Shown piece by piece: positions 1-6,692 of a stretch of DNA of 6,955 nt. Position numbers and translations under genes: made by a program. Under the pieces are notes generated by a model that saw nothing but the letters and a program-made list of their open reading frames with translations, was not told where the DNA came from and searched no databases. Numbering within the stretch: position 1 is the stretch's first letter; every line of letters starts with the position of its first letter. Where the stretch lies: assembly GCA_015223015.1 (NCBI GenBank), contig JADFWK010000107.1:1-6955 (forward strand), written 5' to 3'. This DNA is from Pseudomonadota bacterium. Its GTDB lineage: Bacteria; Desulfobacterota; DSM-4660; Desulfatiglandales; B25-G16.

Positions 1-2
1 TA

Positions 3-158
3 TCTTTTTTTGGATTATGCCCCACATAGTTTAGATGAGTGGGAGTTTCAAAATGGTTTATATAGATGGAGCCTATGATTCTAGGGCTTAGGGCTCAATA
101 AACCATTTTGAAACGACCCAGTAAGGGGCCATGTTATAGGGCATAACCAAAAAAAAGA
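3..158. repeat. Nested imperfect palindrome, about 155 bp (MITE-like hairpin element)
   Basis: Three pairs of inverted arms are nested around one centre. The outer pair is 3-22 (T-tract, then GGATTATGCCC) with 139-158 (GGGCATAACC, then an A-tract), differing by one inserted base and one T-tract length change. The middle pair is 45-61 with 98-114 and is a perfect 17 bp (GTTTCAAAATGGTTTAT and its complement). The inner pair is GAGCC at 69-73 with GGCTC at 92-96. The segments between the arms do not match well. No ORF lies inside and no target-site duplication is visible, partly because the left end is 2 bp from the window edge. It lies 77 bp past the uvrA stop codon. A T-tract opens the structure and an A-tract closes it on both strands, so it is not a normal intrinsic terminator. 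A non-autonomous transposable element or a large repeat hairpin is the likeliest reading, but no family is recognised. Confidence 0.75.
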
Positions 159-173
159 CACCCATACCCTGGA

Positions 174-204
174 CTTTGTGACGTTACCCTACCGCCTCAC
201 GAAG
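174..204. other. Small dyad between uvrA and the palindrome
   Basis: CTTTGTGA (174-181) can pair with TCACGAAG (197-204) over 8 positions with one G-U or C-A pair and a 15-nt loop. On the minus strand, the direction of uvrA transcription, it follows the uvrA stop by about 30 nt. The next U-tract (156-149) lies about 17 nt further on, too far for a classical intrinsic terminator. It may help stop uvrA transcription, but this is uncertain. Confidence 0.3.
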
Positions 205-234
205 ATAAATCTATTTTGAGGAGGAAGTATATTA

Positions 235-3078
235 TTATCCAGTTTTTGTGTCAAGCAAAGGCCCTGACAGTACCTTTTTCAAAAACTGGCCGGTATATGA
301 TTCTTTCATTGCTGCTATCTCCTCAGGTGTGCCGGTTCCGACAACAGAACCTCCCTTATCTCCTCCTTCCGGACCCAAGTCGATTATGTAATCCGCCGAC
401 TTAATAACATCCATATTATGCTCTATGACTACCACCGTGTTTTGCAAATCCACCAGATGATTTAAGACCTCCAGGAGTTTGCGTATGTCGGCGAAATGGA
501 GACCTGTGGTAGGCTCATCCAGGAGATACAGGGTTCTTCCTGTATTCTTTTTTCCCAACTCTTTAGCCAGCTTTATCCTTTGCGCCTCCCCACCAGAAAG
601 CGTAGTTGCAGGCTGCCCAAGTTTTATGTATCCAAGACCAACGTTAAAGAGAGTCTCGAGCTTAGTCCTGATTCGAGGGATAGAAGAAAAAAACAGCATG
701 GCCTCCTTTACGGTCATATCGAGCACATCTGCAATATTCTTGCCTCTGTACTGTATCTCAAGGGTATCCCTGTTATACCGCAACCCTTTACACACATCAC
801 AGGTAACATACACATCCGGCAGGAAATGCATCTCAATCTTGATGATCCCATCACCCCTGCAAGCGTCACACCTTCCGCCATCTACATTAAAACTGAATCT
901 ACCAGATTTATATCCCCGGACCTTTGACTCCAGTAGCATTGCGAAAAGGTCCCGGATATGGATAAAGACCCCCGTATACGTGGCCGGGTTGGACCTTGGT
1001 GTTCTTCCAATAGGGCTCTGATCTATGTTAATGACCTTATCCAGATGCTCTATGCCCCTTATCCTCTTCACCCTGCCAACCCTTTCCTTTGATTGGTACA
1101 GTTTTTGGGCCAGGGCAGGATAGAAAATCTGGTTAATCAGGCTGCTTTTGCCAGAGCCTGAAACGCCGGTGATACAAGTAAATGCCCCCAAGGGAATACC
1201 AACATCAATTCCTTTCAGGTTGTTCTCTGCCGCTCCCTCAATAACTGCCTCCTTTCCGTTACCCTTCCTTCTCGTTTTTGGAACAGGGATGGAGAGCCTT
1301 CCTGAAAGATACTGGCCAGTTAATGATCCTTCTTCTTTTACGAGCTCGGCTGGCTTGCCGGTAAATATCACCTGTCCACCCATCTGGCCAGCCCCCGGCC
1401 CCATATCTATAACGTAATCGCCTGAGAGGATGGTTTCAGGATCATGCTCTACAACAAGCACCGTATTGCCCAACTCCCTCAGTCTCTTGAGGGTCTGCAG
1501 AAGTTTATTATTGTCCCTGTGGTGTAATCCGATGGTCGGTTCATCCAATACATACAATACGCCAGATAGGCCTGATCCGATCTGGGTGGCCAGCCTGATC
1601 CGCATCTCTTCTCCGCCTGACAGAGTAGATGCAGACCTATCAACCGAGATGTAATCCAGGCCCACGCTCTTTAGGAACCCGAGCCTTTTAATGATCTCTT
1701 TGAGTATTCGCCCGCCGATGATTTCCTCTTTTTCGGTGAGTTTCAATCCCTCAAAATAGCCCAGGGCTTTATCAATGGAAAATGAAGTTACCTGAGATAT
1801 GGATTTTCCATCAACCTTTACAGCGAGACTTTCCGGCCGTAATCGCACTCCATTGCATTGAGGGCAGGGCCTGATATTCATGAACCGATCGATCTCTTGC
1901 CTGGAAATGGATGAATTAGTCTCATGGTATCTCCTGTTAAGATTTGGTATGACGCCCTCAAAAGGTTTCTTGTAAAAATGGCGCCTATCATCCCTGTCAA
2001 AGGAAAAGCTAATCTCCTCTTTTCCTGAACCGTAAAGAAGGACCTTTTGAACATGCTCGGGCAGTTCTCTAAAAGGTGTGTATATATCAACCTGATAATG
2101 GTGGGTGATGGAGTCGAGCATCTGTTGAAAATAGAGAGAGTGCCTATTGGCCCATGGTACAATTGCCCCCTCCCGTAAAGAAAGATCTGCGTCAGGAACA
2201 ATCAATTCCGGATCAAAATACATCTTGGTTCCGAGCCCGCCACATTCTGTACAGGCCCCGATGGGATTGTTAAAGGAAAACATCTGGGGAGTTAACGGTG
2301 GAAAGCTAAACCCACAGTTCGGACATGAAGCCCTCTGGCTAAAAAAATACTCCCTCTCGCCTATGAGATCCACAAGAGACAACCCGTCTGATAGAGTAAA
2401 TGCCAGCTCCATGGAATCGGTCAGCCTTCTTTTTATGGTTTTGCCTACTATCAATCTATCAACAACGACCCTGATAGAATGCTTCCTGTTTTTATCCAGC
2501 CTGATGTCAGATTCAAGGAGCATGATCTCTCCATCTACCTGAACCCTTACAAAACCTTGCTTTCTCAAATGGTCAAACAGGCTTACGTGTTCTCCTTTCC
2601 TGCCGTCTACCACTGGGGATAAAATCTGAATCTTGCTCCCCTCCTCAAATTCCATTACCTGGTCAACAACCTGTTGAACAGACTGGGACACAATAGAAAC
2701 GTTGCAGTGCGGACAAAAGGGATGCCCAATCCGGGCAAACAGAAGCCTCAGATAATCATAGATCTCCGTAACAGTACCTACCGTTGACCTGGGGTTTTTG
2801 CTGGTAGACCGGTGTTGAATAGAGATAGCAGGGGAAAGCCCTTCAATAGAATCTACATCCGGCTTATCCATCTGCTCCAAGAACTGCCGGGCGTACGTTG
2901 AAAGTGACTCTACATACCGCCTCTGGCCCTCGGCATAGATCGTGTCAAAGGCGAGGGTTGATTTGCCGGAACCAGACACACCAGTAATAACCACGAGCTT
3001 GTTCCGGGGGATAGTAACATCAATATTTTTAAGATTATGCTCCCTGGCCCCTTTGATTATTATCTCTTTTAGAGACAT
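235..3078 (-). CDS. uvrA: UvrABC excinuclease subunit A (UvrA)
   Basis: Damage-scanning ATPase of bacterial nucleotide excision repair. As a dimer in the cytoplasm it finds bulky lesions, loads UvrB and leaves. At 947 residues it has the usual full length (E. coli about 940). It has two ABC ATPase halves. The first has Walker A GVSGSGKS at 33-40, signature LSGGE at 486-490 and Walker B LYVLDEP at 508-514. The second has Walker A at 638-645, signature LSGGEAQR at 827-834 and Walker B LYLLDEP at 850-856. Zinc-module cysteines are C252, C255, C276, C279 and C737, C740, C760, C763; the conserved CPQC is at 405-408. The first signature is odd: it continues EMRIRLA where AQRIRLA is usual. The start is ATG with only a weak GAG 6 nt upstream, but the N-terminus ([17 protein letters not shown]) fits the family exactly. 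The gene ends in tandem TAATAA stops. It lies 252 bp behind pdxA on the same strand. No LexA-type operator was seen. Identity is certain. Confidence 0.98.
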   Translation of the reverse strand: MSLKEIIIKGAREHNLKNIDVTIPRNKLVVITGVSGSGKSTLAFDTIYAEGQRRYVESLSTYARQFLEQMDKPDVDSIEGLSPAISIQHRSTSKNPRSTVGTVTEIYDYLRLLFARIGHPFCPHCNVSIVSQSVQQVVDQVMEFEEGSKIQILSPVVDGRKGEHVSLFDHLRKQGFVRVQVDGEIMLLESDIRLDKNRKHSIRVVVDRLIVGKTIKRRLTDSMELAFTLSDGLSLVDLIGEREYFFSQRASCPNCGFSFPPLTPQMFSFNNPIGACTECGGLGTKMYFDPELIVPDADLSLREGAIVPWANRHSLYFQQMLDSITHHYQVDIYTPFRELPEHVQKVLLYGSGKEEISFSFDRDDRRHFYKKPFEGVIPNLNRRYHETNSSISRQEIDRFMNIRPCPQCNGVRLRPESLAVKVDGKSISQVTSFSIDKALGYFEGLKLTEKEEIIGGRILKEIIKRLGFLKSVGLDYISVDRSASTLSGGEEMRIRLATQIGSGLSGVLYVLDEPTIGLHHRDNNKLLQTLKRLRELGNTVLVVEHDPETILSGDYVIDMGPGAGQMGGQVIFTGKPAELVKEEGSLTGQYLSGRLSIPVPKTRRKGNGKEAVIEGAAENNLKGIDVGIPLGAFTCITGVSGSGKSSLINQIFYPALAQKLYQSKERVGRVKRIRGIEHLDKVINIDQSPIGRTPRSNPATYTGVFIHIRDLFAMLLESKVRGYKSGRFSFNVDGGRCDACRGDGIIKIEMHFLPDVYVTCDVCKGLRYNRDTLEIQYRGKNIADVLDMTVKEAMLFFSSIPRIRTKLETLFNVGLGYIKLGQPATTLSGGEAQRIKLAKELGKKNTGRTLYLLDEPTTGLHFADIRKLLEVLNHLVDLQNTVVVIEHNMDVIKSADYIIDLGPEGGDKGGSVVGTGTPEEIAAMKESYTGQFLKKVLSGPLLDTKTG

Positions 3079-3162
3079 GCCATACTCAGTTCACTATAGC
3101 CTTTAAGATAATATTTAAAGTCAACCTGCAACATAATATGGTGTGAGATCACCGCCCTAGTT

Positions 3163-3286
3163 AAAATCCAAATGACAAAATCCAAATTTCAAATCAGTAC
3201 CAAATGCTTCAATGTCAAAGCTTTCTTATTTGACATTTGGGTTTTGACATTCATTTGAGTTTTGAGCTTTGGCATTTGACATTCAT
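3163..3286. repeat. AT-rich word-repeat element in the pdxA-uvrA gap
   Basis: This non-coding stretch is made of short repeated words in both orientations. AAAATCCAAAT occurs at 3163-3173 and 3177-3187 (period 14). TTTGACATT occurs at 3229-3237, 3243-3251 and 3275-3283, the last two extended to TTTGACATTCAT. AATGTCAAA at 3211-3219 is the perfect 9-bp complement of 3229-3237 and forms a hairpin with a 9-nt loop. It sits in the 252-bp gap between the pdxA stop and the uvrA start. It lacks a GC-rich stem plus U-tract, so it is not a typical terminator. Similar caaatgacaaa-type filler is common between genes of several uncultivated phyla; that comparison is from memory and untested here. Confidence 0.7.
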
Positions 3287-3330
3287 ATGAAACAAGGAAA
3301 TCCCAAAATCGTTTTATTATAGCTTACAAT

Positions 3331-4332
3331 TCATTTTTCCCTAGCTCTGGCTATTTTAGCTGCCATCTTTATGGCCGCAACAAGGCTAGATGGGTCAGCC
3401 ATATCTTTTCCGGCGATATCGTAGGCGGTGCCATGGTCAACAGAGGTGCGTATTATGGGGAGTCCGAGGGTTATATTCACTGCGTCAGAAAAATGAAGCA
3501 ATTTCAATGGGATTAGGCCCTGATCGTGGTACATGGCAACAACTGCGTCATACCTGCCATTGCTCGCATGGTAGAATATGGTGTCGGCCGGAAGGGGTCC
3601 ATCCACCAGCAAGCCACCGTCTCTTGCCGCTTCCACTGCTGGTCTCACTATTCTTTCATCTTCAAGGCCAAATAGACCTGATTCCCCGGCATGAGGGTTC
3701 AAGGAAGCTACTGCCACCCGAGGTCTTGTAATAGCAAAATCTCGTTCTAGGGCGCGGTAGGTTATGGCTATTGTCTTTACAATCAACGCCTTATTCAATC
3801 TTTGGGGAACTTCTCGTAAGGCGCAGTGGACGGTCACAAGCGATACCCTGAGCCTTTCACCTGCCAGCATCATAACGTAATCCTCTGTTTGGGTAAGGTG
3901 GGCCAGAAGTTCAGTATGTCCGTCAAACTTGTAACCAGCACGGTGCATGAGTTCTTTGTTAATGGGGCAGGTAACCATTGCCGATACCTGACCGCTCTTA
4001 GTGAGTTCTACGGCCTTTACAATATACTCAACCATGGCCTTCCCACCGGCAACAGTAGGCTGCCCTGGTATGCAGGAATCTTCCCGGAGGTTTGAAACAG
4101 GCATCACAGGTACGTTCCCCGGTCTCCCAGTAACCTCTAAGGGGGTTGATATCAATTGAAACGAGAGGGATCCAATGGTTTTAGAGACCATTGCAAGGGC
4201 ACCCATATCTCCCAAAACAACTGGCCTGCATACCTGGTAAATATCATCCCTCAGTAACCCCTTTGAGATTATCTCAGGCCCTATTCCGGCAGGGTCACCC
4301 ATGGTAATGGCTATGAGAGGAAGCTCATCCAT
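3331..4332 (-). CDS. pdxA: 4-hydroxythreonine-4-phosphate dehydrogenase (PdxA)
   Basis: Oxidises 4-phosphohydroxy-L-threonine with NAD+; the product loses CO2 to give 3-amino-2-oxopropyl phosphate, which PdxJ joins to deoxyxylulose 5-phosphate to make pyridoxine 5'-phosphate. It is a cytoplasmic, metal-dependent homodimer. At 333 residues it has normal family length. The N-terminal TMGDPAGIGPE (10-20) is diagnostic. GHTE (138-141) matches the substrate-binding loop, and the three divalent-metal histidines fall at H169 (TVHCALREVP), H214 (LNPHAGE) and H269 (MYHDQG). The C-terminal RTSVDHGTAYDIAG (295-308) is also typical. The ATG is preceded by an AT-rich leader with only a weak GAG about 8 nt upstream; the position of MGDPAGIG relative to the start supports it. 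A promoter (4370-4399) lies just upstream, so pdxA probably starts its own transcript, possibly including uvrA. pdxJ is not in the window. Nothing looks damaged. Confidence 0.97.
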   Translation of the reverse strand: MDELPLIAITMGDPAGIGPEIISKGLLRDDIYQVCRPVVLGDMGALAMVSKTIGSLSFQLISTPLEVTGRPGNVPVMPVSNLREDSCIPGQPTVAGGKAMVEYIVKAVELTKSGQVSAMVTCPINKELMHRAGYKFDGHTELLAHLTQTEDYVMMLAGERLRVSLVTVHCALREVPQRLNKALIVKTIAITYRALERDFAITRPRVAVASLNPHAGESGLFGLEDERIVRPAVEAARDGGLLVDGPLPADTIFYHASNGRYDAVVAMYHDQGLIPLKLLHFSDAVNITLGLPIIRTSVDHGTAYDIAGKDMADPSSLVAAIKMAAKIARAREK

Positions 4333-4369
4333 AAAAAAAGCTCAATTTAAATTTTTTTTCTAACTTATT

Positions 4370-4399
4370 ATTATCCTTCGCTTTTCGATCTTCTGTCAA
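4370..4399 (-). promoter_or_regulatory. Sigma-70-like promoter for pdxA
   Basis: On the minus strand a perfect -35 box TTGACA (4399 to 4394) is followed after 18 nt by GATAAT (4375 to 4370), a 5 of 6 match to the -10 consensus. Transcription would begin near 4362, leaving an A/T-rich leader of about 30 nt before the pdxA ATG at 4332. A second TTGACA lies further upstream (4500 to 4495) with TATATA (4474 to 4469), but its 20-nt spacing is poor. Confidence 0.55.
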
Positions 4400-4531
4400 T
4401 AAAAAATAGGGGATAAAGTATGAGCAGAGATTAGCCAGCTTGGATCAGAAATACCCTTTATAGGTGTCTATATAGGCTGAGATCTTAAAATTTGTGTCAA
4501 GCCCGCCCTGGCGCGGTCTGATCATAACGAG

Positions 4532-4560
4532 CTGTTAACCCTTTTACACTAAGGGAACAG
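4532..4560. repeat. Ten-base-pair hairpin with AA bulge
   Basis: CTGTT (4532-4536) pairs with AACAG (4556-4560) and CCCTT (4539-4543) pairs with AAGGG (4551-4555). All ten pairs are Watson-Crick, with an unpaired AA at 4537-4538 and a 7-nt loop TTACACT. No T-tract follows on either strand, so it is not an intrinsic terminator. It could be an RNA structural element or an operator-like dyad. Confidence 0.5.
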
Positions 4561-4620
4561 GAACCATAAAACTCAACCCTTGCATGCCAGGTCTGGGCCA
4601 GGGTTTTTGCTGGTTTATTT

Positions 4621-4743
4621 GGGTAACGGTTAGGGTAACGAAGCCCGTATCGGTAACGTTTAAGGTAACGTGGAACTAAAAAGACGAATGACGTTGCCGA
4701 AAAACGAAACGGGCATCGTAACCGTAACCGATAAACGTTACTC
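4621..4743. repeat. Imperfect 123-bp palindrome built on GGTAACG repeats
   Basis: The left half carries GGTAACG four times, starting at 4622, 4634, 4652 and 4664 (steps of 12, 18 and 12 bp). The right half carries the related inverse form CGTAACC twice (4717 and 4723) and CGTTAC (4736). The halves also pair as inverted arms: GGGTAACG 4621-4628 with CGTTACTC 4736-4743 (7 of 8), GCCCGT 4643-4648 with ACGGGC 4709-4714 (6 of 6), and GGTAACGT 4664-4671 with ACGTTGCC 4691-4698 (7 of 8). It therefore combines a direct-repeat array with long-range dyad symmetry. No ORF is inside. It could be a decayed transposon end pair, a protein-binding array or a structured RNA. Confidence 0.6.
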
Positions 4744-4765
4744 AGTATTTCCTATTTTACTGACA

Positions 4766-4799
4766 TAGTGCCTCGTGGGTTTGAGGCAAAGCTTCACTA
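4766..4799. repeat. Interrupted hairpin next to the GGTAACG palindrome
   Basis: TAGTG (4766-4770) pairs with CACTA (4795-4799), and CCTC (4771-4774) pairs with GAGG (4783-4786) around an 8-nt loop, leaving an 8-nt unpaired segment on the right side. GCCTC and GAGGC (4770-4774, 4783-4787) form an alternative 5-bp stem. It is the last in the row of dyads in this gap. Confidence 0.35.
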
Positions 4800-5014
4800 G
4801 GGTTTGGTTACTGCCTTGGGAGTTAAGACAATTGAGGTCAATTCTGCAAGTCGATTGTTTTAATTGCCCATTTCCGCATGAGAAAACGTGGGAAGGATAC
4901 TTTACTAAACACTCAAAATCTAAGAAACTTTTAAAGCTGGGTAAGACGACTCCCGGAAAGACGAGTAATGAGAGGGTGAAAATGTTCTATCGACCAGTCA
5001 CTGCATCCACATGC

Positions 5015-6001
5015 TTACATATGGAGCTCAACAACATCACCGTCCTGGAGCACATGATCTCTTTGCACCATCTGGCCATCGTAAACATCCTTTCCCCATA
5101 CCTTAGCATACTTCAGCTTTTCCAAGAAATCCTTGTGGATTTTAGAGGCAAGATCCTCTAACCGAGAATCTTTTTTCAGCACGAAAGGAGCCTTTCGGTC
5201 TGGCCCTTTGCCCGGTACCTTGGTATAGACCCTTATGATTTCTAAATTGGTAAACAAGGTTTGTCTTAGCAAATCAAAATTGCGGCCAGTCTTTGCTGAT
5301 ACCGGTATCAGGGACCAATCATCCTCAACAAGAGACTTGAAGATCTCAAAATTTTCTTCAGTGGATTGGTCATCACTCTTGTTTGCAACAACCAGGAAGG
5401 ATACAAAGGTCCAGCGATCTGTTACCCCATGAAGATCTGCCATTCCAAGGGGTGCTATCCTATTATCTTTGAGAAAGGAAACCGTTTCTTCCAGCTGCTG
5501 CATTGGATCTGTTTGTACATTCACTACAACAAGGATTATGTCCGCCCTCCGGGCGATATCAAGAAGCCAGGGTTCTGTATGTTCTTTGCTGACAGGAGGC
5601 ATATCAATAAGTTGAATTTGTACGTCTTCAAAATACATCATTCCGGGTGTGGGCTTCCACGTGGAATGAGGGAAATCGGCCACTGGTGGATCTGCATTAG
5701 TAAGAGCTGCAACCAGCGCGGATTTGCCAACATTTGGTGTACCCAGAAGTACAGCCTGGCCCACTCCTTCCCTTTCAATAGTGTAACTCCTATCTCGTCT
5801 CCCTAACTTCTTTTTTTGTTGCTGTTTGGATTTGAGTTTGGAAATGCGGCGTCTCAGGTCGGCCTTGAGTTTGTCCGTACCCTTGTGCTTCGGCATGATT
5901 GCGAGCATCTCTTCAAGGGCACCAATCCCCTCGGCCGGGGTTTTGGCCTCCCTGTACCGCTTTTCCGCTTCAAAATATGTTGGGGGTAAATTAGCAGGCA
6001 A
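5015..6001 (-). CDS. DRG-type GTPase with C-terminal TGS domain
   Basis: Predicted cytoplasmic GTP-binding protein of the Obg/DRG superfamily; DRG proteins bind ribosomes and act in translation. The 328 residues read as a charged, probably helical N-terminus (about 1-75, with PKHKGTDKLKADLRRRISKLK resembling the DRG helix region), a G domain (about 80-250) and a TGS domain (about 254-328). G1 is GTPNVGKS at 87-94, G2 is T114 (HSTWKPTPG aligns with FTTLxPxPG), G4 is NKSD at 207-210 and G5 is SAK at 235-237. G3 is odd: LIDMPP (131-136) has proline where DxxG has glycine. The TGS segments IRVYTKVPGKGPD, KIHKDF and KYAKVWG closely match DRG. The start is TTG: an in-frame TAG lies two codons upstream and an AGGTGA site sits 7 nt before it. 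It follows the methyltransferase gene by 35 nt, so cotranscription is likely. Family assignment is strong; the exact cellular role is unknown. Confidence 0.9.
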   Translation of the reverse strand: MPANLPPTYFEAEKRYREAKTPAEGIGALEEMLAIMPKHKGTDKLKADLRRRISKLKSKQQQKKKLGRRDRSYTIEREGVGQAVLLGTPNVGKSALVAALTNADPPVADFPHSTWKPTPGMMYFEDVQIQLIDMPPVSKEHTEPWLLDIARRADIILVVVNVQTDPMQQLEETVSFLKDNRIAPLGMADLHGVTDRWTFVSFLVVANKSDDQSTEENFEIFKSLVEDDWSLIPVSAKTGRNFDLLRQTLFTNLEIIRVYTKVPGKGPDRKAPFVLKKDSRLEDLASKIHKDFLEKLKYAKVWGKDVYDGQMVQRDHVLQDGDVVELHM

Positions 6002-6007
6002 TTTCTA

Positions 6008-6014
6008 CTCACCT
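6008..6014 (-). promoter_or_regulatory. Ribosome binding site that fixes the TTG start of the GTPase gene
   Basis: The minus strand reads AGGTGAG (6014 to 6008), then TAGAAA, then TTG at 6001. The AGGTGA core matches the anti-Shine-Dalgarno sequence and lies 7 nt from the TTG. The TAG two codons before the TTG is in frame, which excludes a longer protein. Confidence 0.7.
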
Positions 6015-6036
6015 AAGTCATTAACGGTCTGCATGT

Positions 6037-6666
6037 CTACCCTTTACAGATCATCACCTTGGACCTGCCCGTGGGTGTAGGAATCTTTTCAACAGATCTA
6101 AAATATCTCAACAACAGCTCTCTTTCATGCCGTACGATCTCACGGGCCTTGTGCGGGCCCATGGACAGCAATCGAAGATAGAAGAGCATTCTCACCAAAA
6201 AGCTCTTGGGAACATCGTGTTCCATCATGAGAAAGGGCCTGCCAGACTTGAGTATCCTGCCTATCTCCTGCAGGCACCTATTCTGTGTTTCTCCTTTCAA
6301 TTCATAGAATGCATGTGAACAGGTTACCGCATCAAAGACTACGGCCCTAAAGGGCAGGCATGCCACATCAGCCATTACCAAGAAGATGGCATCATGATCG
6401 GGTATCTTCGATTTACCTGCCCTGAGCATCCCAATGGAGAAATCTGCTCCTGCAACAAGACCTTCTCCCTGCACCTTCTCTCTGAGGTAATGTAAGAGTG
6501 TTCCTGTTCCGGTACAGATGTCGAGCACTTTATCCCCTCTGCACAGTCCCGTATTATCTGCCAAAAAATATCGGAGCCGTGCACCTTTGTCAGTAGAATG
6601 GAGGGCAACGAAACGGTCGTAGATATGAGAAAAAAGGTCATAATATCTCTGTCGCAACCGTTTCAT
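6037..6666 (-). CDS. Class I SAM-dependent methyltransferase (UbiE/Methyltransf_11 type)
   Basis: Transfers a methyl group from S-adenosylmethionine; the acceptor cannot be told from sequence. The 209 residues contain motif I VLDICTGTGT (47-56, the glycine-rich SAM loop), an acidic residue ending the next strand (GADFS, D75), the ADVACLPF motif (99-106) that contacts adenine in this class, and FDAVTCSHAFYEL (111-123) for the fourth strand. The N-terminal YYDLFSHIYDRF (8-19) resembles the start of UbiE/MenG-like enzymes, but the protein is shorter than UbiE (about 250) and the C-terminal part is divergent, so a quinone methyltransferase role is only one option. It starts at ATG without a clear Shine-Dalgarno sequence (GGA about 7 nt upstream). 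It is first in a likely two-gene unit with the GTPase gene 35 nt downstream. No good promoter was seen in the repeat-filled region upstream. Confidence 0.85.
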   Translation of the reverse strand: MKRLRQRYYDLFSHIYDRFVALHSTDKGARLRYFLADNTGLCRGDKVLDICTGTGTLLHYLREKVQGEGLVAGADFSIGMLRAGKSKIPDHDAIFLVMADVACLPFRAVVFDAVTCSHAFYELKGETQNRCLQEIGRILKSGRPFLMMEHDVPKSFLVRMLFYLRLLSMGPHKAREIVRHERELLLRYFRSVEKIPTPTGRSKVMICKG

Positions 6667-6692
6667 AATAAGGTCCGTTGTCTTTGTTTTTT

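Larger units (their letters stand above)
4400..5014. other. Long intergenic region without a recognisable gene, rich in dyads
   Basis: The full gap from the GTPase stop to the pdxA start is 682 bp. No ORF in it resembles a known protein; open frames are short and lack ribosome binding sites, and the longest plus-strand frame overlaps the GTPase gene antisense. It contains four dyads within 270 bp: 4532-4560, 4575-4605 (AACCCT and AGGGTT arms followed by five T on the plus strand), 4621-4743 and 4766-4799, the clearest of which are listed separately. The part nearest the GTPase gene (4800-5014) shows no strong structure beyond AAGACGACT and AAGACGAGT 15 bp apart (4943 and 4958). No tRNA, known riboswitch or attachment site was recognised. 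It may hold a non-coding RNA, a decayed mobile element or both. Confidence 0.5.

Noticed and set aside
3..158. Large palindrome as the uvrA intrinsic terminator
   Set aside because: On either strand the structure opens with T and closes with A, so no U-tract follows the stem.
182..191. TAGGGTAACG shared (inverted) with the 4631-4640 repeat
   Set aside because: A 10-bp match between two strands of a 7-kb window is expected by chance many times.
3093..3124. uvrA promoter TTGACT (3124 to 3119) with TATAGT (3098 to 3093)
   Set aside because: The spacer is 20 nt, and the better-spaced alternatives have poor -10 matches; uvrA may be read through from pdxA.
3140..3153. CRP-like or operator dyad GGTG-TGAGAT-CACC upstream of uvrA
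   Set aside because: Half-site spacing does not fit CRP (TGTGA-N6-TCACA) and the 4-bp arms are expected by chance.
4469..4500. Second pdxA promoter, TTGACA with TATATA
   Set aside because: The -35 box is perfect but the 20-nt spacing is poor, and a better promoter lies closer to the gene at 4370-4399.
4532..4560. LexA box (CTGT and ACAG ends)
   Set aside because: The arms are 19 nt apart instead of the 8 nt of the known CTGT-N8-ACAG box, and it is not next to a repair gene start.
4575..4608. Plus-strand intrinsic terminator (AACCCT/AGGGTT stem, five T)
   Set aside because: The stem is only 6 bp with a 19-nt interior, and no plus-strand gene ends here.
4775..5161. Plus-strand frame of 128 codons starting at 4775
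   Set aside because: No ribosome binding site, no recognisable protein features, and its second part is antisense to the GTPase gene.
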